From the NCBI RefSeq assembly GCF_026151205.1, contig NC_087079.1:7102169-7166168 (forward strand): a DNA stretch of 64,000 nt, given 5' to 3'. The notes below the pieces were generated by a model. It worked only from the letters and a program-made list of their open reading frames with translations. It was not told where the DNA came from and ran no database searches. Source of the DNA: Bolinopsis microptera (lineage: Eukaryota > Ctenophora > Tentaculata > Lobata > Bolinopsidae). The translations under genes and the position numbers were made by a program. Positions 21,217-31,912 of the stretch are shown here, piece after piece; the first letter of the stretch is position 1, and each line of letters starts with the position of its first letter.

Positions 21217-22093
21217 CTGTATTTATACACTCGGGTTCATTTAGATTGAAAATAAATTCTGTTCCTGAGGTGCAGGTCACCTCGCTGCTCCCTTTATTGA
21301 GAGCTCTGGATTCAATACAATTCACTTCCACCACGGTTCCTGGGACTACTGGGAACTTTGTTGTTGTTCTGATTGCAGTTCTCCACTCAGCCTTCAGTCC
21401 CGTACAGCTCACTGTCGATATTTCATATTAAATCACGTTAAACTGATTAATAAGGGTTATTTTGACAGTTTCTTATGATCACTTTTATTAAGTTATAAAT
21501 AACAATATGTACTAAGTATCCTATATCCCATATCCTATAATATATGTGTTTATGTTAAATAACTAAATGGCATACTTGAAATTTAGACAGAAAACCTATT
21601 TGTAAATTAAAGTTATTGTTACTTTGTTAAACCAATGCTTGTTGTTATTAGTCACCTGGTTGTGATCCGTAGTAATCAGATGCTGTGTCGGAGGAATGGA
21701 ACTGTATTTTTGCCACGTCTCTGTTCCAGTACGACCTCCAGTACGGATACCTACACGTTGAATAAGAGAGTAGTATGTTGAGCACCTCTACCTCGTTACA
21801 TTGTATCACTATTCTAACACCTGCAGTTCTGGTTAGAGTGATACGCCAAACCTTGTCAGCAGTAGAGGGGAGTTTAACAGGGAAGTTAGTGTAGGATGGG
21901 CTGCAGTAGAGGAGCCAGTAATGTGGAGTAGAGCCGAAGCGGAGGACGACTCCTCCTGAAAGCTGTCCCTCAGCTGAGTAGAAGAACACATACACATGAT
22001 CGTTACTCCCCAGCACACTATTAGTTTTAATTTCTAAAGGTGTCGACTCAGGATCCCACTCTATTTTCACCTCACGTTCGACTGGTAACCAAC
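21217..22093 (-). CDS. Partial extracellular modular gene, copy A: unknown 145-residue domain plus sushi/CCP module
   Basis: Two exons with phase-1 borders at both ends: 22093-21656 (438 bp) and 21411-21217 (195 bp). The first encodes a domain starting GWLPVEREVKIEW, with WRITLTRTAGVRIVIQCNEV and a C-terminal RYPYWRSYWNRDVAKIQF followed by SSDTASDYYG. I do not recognise it with confidence; it has conserved-looking Trp/Cys and recalls uncharacterised secreted invertebrate proteins. The second encodes one sushi-like module, SCTGLKAEW...VVPGTVVEVNC...LNKGSSEVTCTSG...NEPEC, with four cysteines and the expected order. Symmetric 1-1 exons are typical of shuffled extracellular domains. If the exon 3' of the sushi module is required, this copy is a pseudogene. 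Confidence 0.65.
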
Positions 22094-22240
22094 CTGTTAA
22101 TTGTATGTTTAACTCATGACTACTGAGCAACGATTAATGAATATCATGAATTTAAAGAAGAGGTGTTCTAGCAAAATTGTAAAGGAATTGTATAAATTTT
22201 GCCCATAGTTTATTCTCAGAATTTAAGGGCCCAACCATAC

Positions 22241-22316
22241 TATGACTGTTGTCACCATGACTGTTGTCACCATGACTGTTGTCACCATGACTGTTGTCAC
22301 CATGACTGTTGTCATG
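22241..22316. repeat. 15-bp minisatellite, five copies
   Basis: Unit CATGACTGTTGTCAC repeated five times, the last joined to CATGGTG. The complementary words GTGACAACAGTCATAGTACATGG recur at 23331-23354, so this 1.1-kb stretch is loosely bounded by inverted motifs. Confidence 0.85.
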
Positions 22317-23130
22317 GTGCGGTCAGATGTAATGACCAATGACCATATGTACGTATAAGTGTGTTTAATGTTTATAGGGCGTGCCAAGGATACGTGAGAA
22401 CTCCTCAGGCACCCGGCTTTTCAAAAGCCTTACCTAGCTGATAATCCGTGCCTGACGTGACTGCGGGCAGTCTATTCAGTACTTGTGCCAACTGTCATGG
22501 ATAACGTTACGTCACGATTACCTAATAAGGTCAATATTTTGCGTGATATGGACATTTGCACTTTGCAGTGCAGAGTGCAAAGATAGTACTATAGTACAGA
22601 CAGATCTGTCTGAAAAAATCGATCTACTGACAGAAGAAGCTTCCGAAGGATTTATGACGTTTTTAGGTTCAATTTTAAGTTTCATTCGGGTGGCCAACTT
22701 TTCCAAAATTGTCCACATGTCTTAAGGCCACTTTTTGCCACTTTTGCCACTTTTTACCTCCTTTCTTGTTTGTCAAATATCTTCAGCTGTGAACATCGTA
22801 GAAGGATACGAATTAATAGAGGGTAATTATCATATCGACGAGAAAAACTTTTGTAAAACAAATGTTCTTATCAGACAATTAGATAATTGGATAGTTACTA
22901 ATTAGCAAGTAAGCAAGTAAAAATCATAAATATGTTTATTGGCTCAAAATGATCGGAATTTCTTGAAACACTGGGAAAGGTAGGTAGTTTTTGAAAAAAC
23001 TTTCGAAAATTTAAAATTTTTTTCCGCCAAAAGTTTTTTGAATAGAAGTTCTACTAGACTGAAAGCATCAAACCATGGTTTGGTGGCCGAACTGCATCCG
23101 ACCGAATTGGTCCCCACTGGGAACCAGATT
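22317..23130. other. Intergenic region, no supported gene
   Basis: Contains a small plus-strand ORF (22483-22725) with a hydrophobic start (IFCVIWTFALCSAECKD, signal-peptide-like), but its length and lack of recognisable domain do not support a call. A/T runs dominate 22950-23050. Confidence 0.4.
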
Positions 23131-23210
23131 GGTCCCCACTGGGAATCGAACCCCAGTCGTCCGTGTGGGAAGTAAATGTATTAAAACCACTAAAGTTAAA
23201 CCACCCGACC
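23131..23210 (-). ncRNA. tRNA-derived SINE or tRNA pseudogene
   Basis: Read on the minus strand it begins GGTCGGGTGGTTTAACTTTAG (A-box-like) and has a good B box, GGTTCGATTCCC, followed by AGTGGGGACC. A convincing anticodon stem and full acceptor pairing are lacking. The 3' part GGTCCCCACTGGGAA is repeated once more just downstream (23108-23125 on +). It is probably a tRNA-related SINE head. Confidence 0.5.
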
Positions 23211-23673
23211 GACGTGACAGCACTGAGCATTCACATTTTACTATTTTCATCCCAATTATCATAGTATGTTTAGAGATCGAGCCTAAAATCATGACAAATG
23301 GCACAGTGTGTTAAGAGGCCGTGCCTTTACTCGTGACAACAGTCATAGTACATGGCTCTTACTTCCTTTTCCCATAGGTAGTATACAAATTTGCGAAATT
23401 TGTGACTAAAATTATGGTATTACCAAAATGTTTGTAACCAAATTTATTGTGAACCAAATTTATTGGATACTTTTATGCGATACATCGCATGAATATCATT
23501 ATGGTAAACTTTTAATCAGTATATTATGTAATCATTTGATTTAACCTGTTATCCGGTTTGCAGAGCCATGTAATTCAAATTTTTCCCGATTACTTCTTTT
23601 CCCGATTACTTGGCTGCCTGTTAGGTGCCTTGCCGTCACTCGATAGGTAGCAGTATTTATGCGACCAAAAATT
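23211..23673. other. AT-rich spacer
   Basis: Nothing recognisable apart from the word GTGACAACAGTCATAG near 23331, which complements the minisatellite at 22241. Confidence 0.4.
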
Positions 23674-24742
23674 TTTTAGAACTTTTCACCTTGTTGTATT
23701 TGCGAAAGATCAAAGCATACACTTACAGACTGTTACAATGCTGAGAAACAGCAAACTTTTTTCCCTAGAGCGTTAATTGTATATCCCTAGGAGGTCACTA
23801 GTATCAAGATCTTAGTTTTAAGTTATATTTAAACAAATATAAATAAAAACACTTATTTAACAATAGATGTATCTCCAATCAGATAATGTAACTACACAAG
23901 CCACAGCAAATAAGTCTATGATATGTAGGCTGAGACATCTAGAAAATGTCGTGTTGAGTATAAGTTGTTAACTCAGAGTCAGACCCTTGTTTGTTTCAGC
24001 TGTTAGATTTAGCATGAAGCAAACAGAGGAGTGAATTACCGAGAATTAAACAATTTGAACTTATATAGTGACACCATATGGATTTTTAATATTATCATTT
24101 AGGTCTTGATTCTTTTTTGTTTGATCCCTGTCACCCTGTGGTCAATTCAAAGATAATACTTTCGACACTTGCACTTCTACTGGATAAACTTCACCTCATT
24201 GGACACACTACCTACAGCTCTTATCCCGCGCGCAGACGTACACTAAGTATCAGCCCGAAAGCAGCTCAAAAAGATTTCTACTGAGCTTGATTAATTATGT
24301 AGTAAACCTAAATTCGTTACAATTTGCAGGCCGTGAATGAATGGGGCCGATTACATTCCCGGTATCATTTTGCATAAATTTGAGAACGGTAACTTAAATT
24401 GATTTACTTCCTTTGTGTCTGGAAAAAGGAGATACGGTCGATGGTCCAATCTACCCAACTTTTGGTTTTTGGTGAAAAATATTTAATACTATAATTATCT
24501 CATTTCACCGGGTATAAGTGGTACTACTACTACTACTACTATTTTCTATAACGATAAATTATTGATCTATTTTTGATCAATGATAAGTAAAATAGCAGCT
24601 CATGCATGCACATGTCACGTAGCTTACCACAGAGAGATAGCGAGATGATTTGTAGGAATATTAACGTCGTTTGAAGATTCCGCATGTCTGCCATTCTACA
24701 TTGTTAGAAAAATCGATGTTTAACTTTAAACGAAATATCAAC
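23674..24742. repeat. Direct duplication, first copy (left part)
   Basis: About 1.07 kb nearly identical to 33803-34853, with a few substitutions and microsatellite differences such as TAC repeats at 24519-24540. The copy resumes at 32847-32911 after the inserted element, so the original unit was about 1.13 kb. Confidence 0.92.
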
Positions 24743-26869
24743 GGCAAGTTTCCATAACTATTTTTTTGTGATCAGCGGTAATAACCGCTTTTTTTACGCT
24801 AAAAAAGCGCTTATTGATAAAACCCACCGTTATTTGGCGATTATAAAGCGATTATAAACGGTCCCGTTAATAAACGGTTAAAAACGATTATAATCGCTTT
24901 TTCCATAAAATATTTTTGCAAAAGCGATTATTAGCGCTTTAAAAGCGATAATAAATCGCGAATTAAAATTATTAGTGATAAAAAAACGCTTTTATTTTAG
25001 GGTTGTCGATTATTATCGCTCCGTAAGCGCTTTTCAAAAAACGCTTATAAACCGTTTTTTGGACCGTTTTTAAAACGCTTTTAATCGACTATAAGCGATT
25101 ATATTCACTAGGGAAAGTTCCAAATTAAAAAGCGCCTACTAATCGTTAAAAAAACGCTTTTTTATTTTAAGTTAATAAGCGGTTTAAATCGATTATAAAA
25201 CGATTATAAGCGACAATAAGCGATTTTTTGAAATCTGCTAAAAAGCGATATTTTCACTATGATCAGCGCTTATAACCGCTTTTCTTGAAATTTTCCTACT
25301 GAAAAGCGTTTATAAGCGCTTATTTATTTGCTGTCTATAAGCGATTATAAACGATTATAAGCGCTTTTTTACGTATTTGAAACGAGGAAAAAATTGTCAG
25401 GTACGAGATATTATAAGCGATTATAAGTGATTATAAAGTATCGTAAATGTTATTGTCTTCAATTGTCGCTTATAAGCGACTATAAACGATGAAAAGCGCT
25501 TTTTGACTATGATCAAAACTATGATCAAAATATGTTTTGATTTGATTTATTTGGGGTATATAAGCGATTATGTAAGCGGGGTATATACCTTATCGGACCT
25601 TATTTGGACGGACATTACTTGAACGCTGGAGGCCCTAGCGTTCATTTTAATGTCCGTTAAAATAAAGTCCGTTCAATTAATGTCCGTCCAAGTTAAAGTC
25701 CGTTGAAATTTTTTCAAAAATTTGTCCATTTCGAACTTTTTGTCCAGAATATGACAACTATGAGAACTTTATTGTGCCGTAAGTTAACGAAGGAAATGTT
25801 CTCCTTGGTCTGCTGGAGGCACAGAAAACTCTATTAGTATATGATGTTTCCAAGGGTCACTTGGCGGAAAAAGTCAATAATAATATATGATAAGTGACGT
25901 TCAGGAAAATTTGATGGACGAAGAAAATTGAAAATTGAAAATAAGACACAAGTCCAGAAATGAGCTGGCGGTGGGATCGAATGATAAATTAGCTTAGCCG
26001 ACTGAATGATTCAATGAAACAAGAAATATTTTAAGACTGTATAATTGGTGTGGAACAGCCCTTAAACATTCTGCAATTTATGGAGGATTTCTGGAATTTC
26101 TGGAAATGATCTTACTTTACCTCACGTTTGCACCCCGACACTAAGTGGACCGACAATGGTATGGGGGTCACGACATGATGGTATGAGGGTCACGACAATG
26201 GTATGGGGGTCACGACTTCATACAAATCTTAATCAGGTAACCGGAAGTTAACCCAGTAGAGGAATCTATGAATCTTTCCTAGCCGTTAAGTAAACATCTA
26301 CGGTAAGGTAATGCTTCCCTTGACGATAACCCAGCCTGTGGACATAGGTACTATGTTTCTAAGATAAACATATATCTCTGCGGCTATTTCTATCCTCAGG
26401 ATGCCAGATAATGAGAGAAAAAAACACTTCAGTTTATATTGGTCGTTCGCTTTTCTTATTCTGATTCATTCACGGCCGATTTCATTCTCGGCAACATTTC
26501 GCGTTTAGTACAGAAACGGTAATTTAATTTGATATCATTTCCTTTTATTTGGAAAAAGGAAACTTTTGTTACGTTCCATGCACTTTATATTATTACCCAA
26601 TTTTGGGTTTTGGTTGAAAACTATTTCCAATGGAATTGAACATGAAATAATTTAAGTTTAACTACATGTATATTGTATAGTGTCAGTGACAAATAAAAGT
26701 GTCAATGCAATGCAAACATTTATATGTGCCATTAATTTACGAGAGGGCCACCAAAATGTTTGTCGAAATAATTTTTGGGAACTAAGAGTAAAATAAGAAA
26801 CTTTCTAATAGTAATTGTGGTACGAGAGAGCATATTATTATAAACAAATTAATTCTATCAAAATTCTTG

Positions 26870-26948
26870 TTACTGGGCGGCGCTCGGCCTATCAATTGTT
26901 ATTCCAATATATATTCAACCTGTTTATGAACAGAGAGGTCCCCAGGTA
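26870..26948. mobile_element. MITE of the TTACTGGG family inside the pogo element
   Basis: Begins TTACTGGGCGGCGCTCGG and ends GGTCCCCAGGTA. Flanks are AAATTCTTG and AAATTCGTG, matching at 8 of 9 positions, consistent with a diverged 9-bp duplication. It is the most diverged internally of the complete copies. Confidence 0.7.
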
Positions 26949-27421
26949 AAATTCGTGGGGAGATATAATTAAATTTCTCAATCGTTATGTGGTAGTTGGT
27001 ATGGTACCCTGATAATGACTTGTAATTTATACTTATACTTAAACCCATGTCTATACTGGAGCTACGCGTTTCCAAGAAAGCTTGATTACTTGATTCAATC
27101 ATTATTCAATTCCCCGTAAAACAAAAATAATTCCTCCTTTCCCACCTCTAGATACCTCGCAATGTTCACATGTAATAGCAGATAATTCAGGGGTGTAGGA
27201 ATGATTTTCTGTGCGCCACAGTCAGAATTTCAAAGGTTTTATCAATTTCAATACTATAGTAGTAGTATCGTAAATGTTTGCCGAAGGCAAACATTTTTGA
27301 ACATTTTGCTCGTGCAAAACGCCTGGAAGCAATTTGGCAATACTAATAGAGACATTTTTGAACTATGCTTACACTGTACACCATTAAAATATTCTCTACA
27401 AATAATATAACACTAGTTCTA

Positions 27422-27736
27422 CTAGTATATGATGTTTTCAAGGGTCACTTGGCGGAAAAGTCACCGAAATTATGGCACTCAACAACATAGTTCATGAGTT
27501 AGTCCCCGCCAACATGACAAACTTGTTCCAGCCTCTAGATATTACAGTAAATCGTGTTGCCAAGGACATTGTCCGACGTTGTTATAGTTCATATAACTCA
27601 GGGGAGGTAATGAAACAGTGCTAGGAAAGCCCCACGTGATGTTAAGGTAAACCTAAAGTTGTCTAAGATAAAACCACTTCACGCCGAATGGCTTGTAAAA
27701 GTTAACACTGAAATGCAGGACCGGGGGGCGGGGTAG
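27422..27736 (+). pseudogene. Pogo-like DDE transposase C-terminal remnant
   Basis: Reading (with a frameshift near 27463) gives VYDVFKGHLAEK, then ELVPANMTNLFQPLDITVNR, then LSKIKPLHAEWLVKV. The pattern D-x-x-x-GH..., VPa-nxTxxxQPLD and KPLHAxW is characteristic of pogo/jerky-like DDE transposases. A second copy of the first motif (YDVSKGHLAEKV) lies at 25836-25880, so the coding region was partly duplicated and interrupted. Catalysis would be impossible because the N-terminal DNA-binding part and first catalytic Asp are missing. Confidence 0.72.
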
Positions 27737-28169
27737 TTTGATAAAAAAAGGTTTCCATAAAGCTAGAAACCACATATGCTTTAAGCATGGACTATTCTAT
27801 GCACGAAAACCCATTTGATGAAGATGATATGTGATATTAGACACTGATCATGTACACATATTTTAACATTTTTAATGCTTAACGACTGCTTTTCTTACTT
27901 ATTGTATTAAAAATGGATTTAAAATCATTTGCTGAAATTAAAAAAACGTCAAAAAATTGAAAAAAATTCGGATTTTTGATGGTTTTGAATGCCTTCGAGC
28001 GTTCATATTAATGTCCGTTCATAATTATGTCCGTTCATGTAATGTCCGTCCAAATTAGGTCCGATAAGGTAAGCGATTATAAACGATTATAAGCGCTTAA
28101 TTCTTTACGTATTTGGAACGAGGACACAATTAACAACAAAAATTACGCGATAGCCGGAGGTCCCCAGGT

Positions 28170-28304
28170 AACGTCTCCGTCTCCGTCTCCGTCTCCGTCT
28201 CCGTCTCCGTCTCCGTCTCCGTCTTCGTCTCCGTCTCCGTCTCCGTCTCCGTCTCCGTCTCCGTCTCCGTCTCCGTCTCTGTCTCCGTCTCCGTCTCCTT
28301 TTCC
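28170..28304. repeat. (GTCTCC)n hexanucleotide array
   Basis: About 22 copies of CCGTCT with rare variants. The minus-strand ORF of Gly-Asp repeats here is a by-product of the array. Confidence 0.95.
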
Positions 28305-28439
28305 TTTTTGAATTCGATTGTTTAGGGCTAGGGCTCCGGGGCTCGGGTTAGGGTTGTGGTAAGGGTATCGGATAGCTTCGGGGTTATATATATTATGGTC
28401 GTTTAGGTTGGGATTACGCAGGAGGAGCAAAGTGCAAAG

Positions 28440-28565
28440 AAACTGCCACAAACTGCTACAAACTGCTACTAACTGCTACAAACTGACACTAACTGCCACA
28501 AACTGGCACTAACTGCTACAAACGGGCACTGACTGCTACAAACGGGCACTAACTGCTGCAATCGC
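28440..28565. repeat. ~10-21-bp minisatellite (AACTGCTACA / AACTGGCACT)
   Basis: Alternating 10-mers such as AACTGCTACA and AACxGGCACT, about twelve in all, absent from the right arm of the inverted repeat. Confidence 0.8.
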
Positions 28566-28930
28566 GCCCACGCATTGCTCCTCCTGTGATTAGGGTTTAT
28601 GTAAAACCGTTTTTTACGGCTGCAAAACTATAAAAACCTTGTACCCCCATCGTTGTTTCATTATACCCCTGTAAAGTTTCTACGATACAATTACACTAGG
28701 GGGAGCTGCGCAATTGTGCGCGGCGCGTCGGGTCATACAACGTATGACAATAAAACCAAAGTCACATGAAATTTTTGGGCGAGCGAATTTATTAGTAAAA
28801 GCCAGCTCGGCATTTTGCCGCAATCTACGTGGTTGCGAGAAGGATTATAATTATTTGATGCGCGGCGCAGCCCAGTAGTGCATCGCGCTACAAGTAATTG
28901 TTCTACTTTATTGTATCCCAGAGTGGTACG

Positions 28931-29004
28931 TTACTGGGCGGCGCTTAGCCTGTCATTCCGCCGAATCTCTATTATGAACATAATAGCCTGAGGTCCCCAG
29001 GTAA
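28931..29004. mobile_element. MITE of the TTACTGGG family, 74 bp
   Basis: Begins TTACTGGGCGGCGCTTAGCC and ends GTCCCCAGGTAA. It lies at the centre of the inverted repeat. Flanks show no clear 9-bp duplication. Confidence 0.75.
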
Positions 29005-29413
29005 GACGCACGTTATAATTGTTTCTATTAGGCGTGCAGAATTTTAACAAGAATTTCAACAAAAATTTTGCCGCGGGTAAACCACGCACGATCAATTTTT
29101 CTAATCGCCAAACACCACTCTGGGATTTACAATAAAGTAGAACAATTACTTGTAGAGCGATGCACTACTAGACTGGATCTGGACTGCGCCGCGCATCAAA
29201 TAGGTAATTCTTCTCGCAACCACGTAGATCGCAGCAAAATGCATTATTGGGCCTTGCCGAACTGGCTTTTACTAATTCGCTGATTTGCTCGCCCAAAAAT
29301 TTCATGTGACTTTGGTTTTTATTGTCATACGTTGTATGACCCGCCGCGCACAGGTGCGCGGCTCCCCTGTATCGTAGAAACTCTACAGGGGTATAGTGAA
29401 ACGGCGATGGGGG

Positions 29414-29492
29414 TTACTGGGCGGCGCTCAGCCTGTCATTCCACCGAATCTTTATTCTTTATGAAACATAATAGCCTGGGGTCCCCAGGTAA
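29414..29492. mobile_element. MITE of the TTACTGGG family, 79 bp, exact 9-bp TSD
   Basis: Begins TTACTGGGCGGCGCTCAGCC and ends GTCCCCAGGTAA. It is flanked by CGATGGGGG on both sides (29405-29413, 29493-29501). The corresponding place in the left arm of the inverted repeat (near 28650) has a single CGATGGGGG in reverse complement, an empty site inside the same locus. Confidence 0.9.
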
Positions 29493-29639
29493 CGATGGGG
29501 GTCACGACGTGATACAAGGTTTTTATAGTTTTGCAGCCGTACAAAACGGTTTTACATAAACCCTAATCCCAACCCTAACAACCATAATAATAACCCTAAC
29601 CCGAGCCCTAGCCCTAAACAATCGAATTCAAAAAAGGAA

Positions 29640-29755
29640 AAGGAGACGGAGACGGAGACGGAGACGGAGACGGAGACGGAGACGGAGACGGAGACGGAGA
29701 CGGAGACGGAGACGGAGACGGAGACGGAGACGGAGACGGAGACGGAGACGGAGTA
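29640..29755. repeat. (GGAGAC)n hexanucleotide array
   Basis: About 19 perfect copies, the mirror of the array at 28170-28304. Confidence 0.95.
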
Positions 29756-30007
29756 TCATATCAAATTGTTGTTATTCTCTAGCCGACGGCTTGCTAGTTA
29801 AATAAATCGTACGCGTAATCAGTTTCAATCCCGGCCTCACGGAAAATCCCGAAACACGCGGTATCATAAACGTATTCGTAAACGGATGAAAGGCGACCAT
29901 GTTACTAGTTCTATATAGATTATAGCTATAAGTATTAGTAGAAGTGTTACTGAGAGATGTGCACTTTGTGTTCATGTGTCGGCAAGAGAATAACCTCATT
30001 TGATCTC

Positions 30008-30768
30008 CTTTTCCTTCTCCTTGTCTCCTTGTTTCATTGTCTCCTTGTCTCCTTGTGTCCTTGTCTCCTTGTGTCCTTGTCTCCTTGTGTCCTTGTGTCC
30101 TTGTGTCCTTGTCTCTTTGTCTCCTTGTCTCCTTGTGTCCTTGTCTCCTTGTCTCCTTGTGTCATTGTCTCCTTGTATCCTTGTCTCCTTGTCTCCGTGT
30201 CTCCGTGTCTCCTTGTCTCATTGTATCCTTGTGTCCTTGTGTCCTTGTGTCCTTGTGTCCTTGTGTCCTTGTGTCCTTGTGTCCTTGTGTCCTTGTGTCC
30301 TTGTCTCCTTGTGTACTTGCCCTGGCCTTGTCTATTTGTCCTTTTATCCTTGTCCTTGTCACCTAGCTTGTCTCCTTGTCATTGTCCTTGTTTCATTGTC
30401 TTTGTCTCCTTGTCCTTGTCTCCTTGTCTCATTGTCTCATTGTCTCCTTGTCTCCTTGTCTGCTTGTCTCCTTATCTCCTTGTCTCCTTGTCCTTGTCTC
30501 CTTGTCCTTGCCTCCTTTTCCTTGTCTCCTTGTCCTTGTCTCCTTGTCCTTGTCCTTGTCCTTGTGTCCTTGTGTCCTTGTGTCCTTGTGTCCTTGTCTC
30601 CTTTTCCTTGTCTCCTTGTCCTTGTCTCCTTCTCCTTCTCTTTCTCCTTCTCCTTCTCCTTCTCCTTCTCCTTCTCCTTCTCCTTCTCCTTCTCCTTCTC
30701 CTTCTCCTTCTCCTTCTCCTTCTCCTTCTCCTTCTCCTTCTCCTTCTCCTTCTCCTTCTCCTTATTAC
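30008..30768. repeat. CCTTGT/CTCCTT satellite
   Basis: Degenerate TCCTTGTG and TCTCCTTG units, changing at about 30622 into a nearly pure CTCCTT array of some 24 copies. Long ORFs of Leu/Ser/Pro or Arg repeats in several frames are artefacts of the repeat. Confidence 0.95.
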
Positions 30769-31912
30769 CAACATCTTATCATCGTTGTACAATTTTTGTG
30801 GTTGCAAACTTTCAGTTCTCTGGCAACAAGGATTAAGATAGATCGCTAAATATTATGTCAATGTGTACAGTGTAACCATATATTTCCATATTATATATAA
30901 CATATAGTGAAACAAATGTAAAGATGTAATTAACTCAAGATTAAGAAGCGGTTGTAATTTATCAAAACGCAAATTATTAAAAATCAAAACGCAAATTATC
31001 GTCATGACGTCAAAAGATATATCTTTTATTTCCAATTTGCTGCGAAAATATTGGCAGATGTGCAAAAAATCCCAAGCTTTCCTAGAATTCATGTTTTACT
31101 AGCCTGTCACGTGACCAAAACGGTTTTTTTGCTTATAACTCTCCAGGGAAGCATTTTTACCCTACGTCATGGGGGGCGATTCGGAATTAGCGTCCAAAAA
31201 TACATCGATTCAGATCAATTTCATACCCAAAGGGCCTTTTCACAAGAATTTTCTTAAAATTTGGGCGAGCGATTTAGTATGAGCGCGCCGAGCTATGTCA
31301 TTTATAATAATGTATATAAACATGGCCATTCTGCACAATTTGCACCCATTCAAAAATCTCTAGGGCCTTCATAGCCCAATTTACCAGATACCCATATTTT
31401 TGCATGATTTCTGGAACCGAAAATCAGTTTTTCGCCAATAACTGAAAAAGTAAGCACTTTAAGGCACATGTTTCTTCATAAGTCATATATAAATATGCCA
31501 ATTGCGGTTCTTTTGCACTCTATCCGAAGACTCTATCACGATCATATCAAAAGTTAGTAAAATGGGCTCAGCGCCTCGCCCAAAATGGTTTTTGGCGAAT
31601 TTCTCGAAAATTAAGGATTTTAGGCCATGTGTTGATCAATAACTTCTACAGGGTGTATATAAACATGCATATATGCGGCTTCGTTTAAGCCTATTTTGAA
31701 GTCTCTACGACCTTCAGAAGCAAAGGGTCGGTTACGTTATTGGGTCAATATGTGCGTGGCCCTCCTGGGTTTTCCCCATGGTAAAAAAATGTCTCCAACC
31801 GAAAATCGTTTATTCATACCTTTGGGAAGGTCTGTGCAAAGTTTCGTGAGTATCTGAAAATTTGCAGGTTCATTTCCATAAATGTCCATTAATAACTGGA
31901 CTATTATTATAA
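30769..31912. other. Interior of the foldback element, no gene found
   Basis: Mixed-composition sequence from 31050 to 31900 with loosely recurring phrases (ATATAAACATG.., AAAATTTGCA.., TCTACGACCTTC). No ORF over 70 codons and no transposase motif was seen. Confidence 0.45.

Larger units (their letters stand above)
13070..21475. repeat. Segmental duplication copy A (paralogous to 53966-62296)
   Basis: Blocks of high identity run in the same order in both places: the AT array, the TTGTGGTCGATTTCTGCC region, repeated units near 14160/14715/59095, the exon-like blocks, and the CCP exon. Homology ends near 21475 and 62296, where the flanks diverge. Without its LTR insertion, copy A is about 4.8 kb; copy B without its extra tandem unit is about 5.0 kb. 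Confidence 0.88.
25588..28069. mobile_element. Pogo/Tc1-mariner-group transposon nested in the foldback arm, TA target site
   Basis: Ends are inverted: CCTTATCGGACCTTATTTGG at the left, and CCAAATTAGGTCCGATAAGG at the right. It is flanked by TA on each side, and the undisturbed opposite arm (about 31990) reads straight across with one TA. Subterminal repeats AATGTCCGTxCA occur in both ends. The interior carries transposase fragments and a MITE. The length is 2,482 bp. Confidence 0.88.
28155..29760. repeat. Inverted repeat inside the foldback element
   Basis: Arms about 28165-28928 and 29113-29756 mirror each other: a GTCTCC array opposite a GGAGAC array, then TTTTTGAATTCGATTGTTTAGGGCTAG-type sequence, then the GGTTTTTATAG/TACCCCTGTA..CATACAACGTATGAC block, then the CGGCGCAGCCCAGTAGTGCATCGCG block. 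The arms differ by a MITE present only on the right (29414-29492) and by a minisatellite present only on the left. Confidence 0.85.

Noticed and set aside
22483-22725. Small ORF with a signal-peptide-like start
   Set aside because: No recognisable domain, cysteine pattern or splice context; length within chance expectation.
28170-29755. CRISPR-like array
   Set aside because: The repeats are uninterrupted hexanucleotides without spacers, in an animal genome.
29957-30849. Several overlapping ORFs of 100-294 codons rich in Leu/Ser/Cys or Arg
   Set aside because: They lie entirely in the CCTTGT/CTCCTT satellite and are open in many frames because the unit contains no stop; no protein domain.
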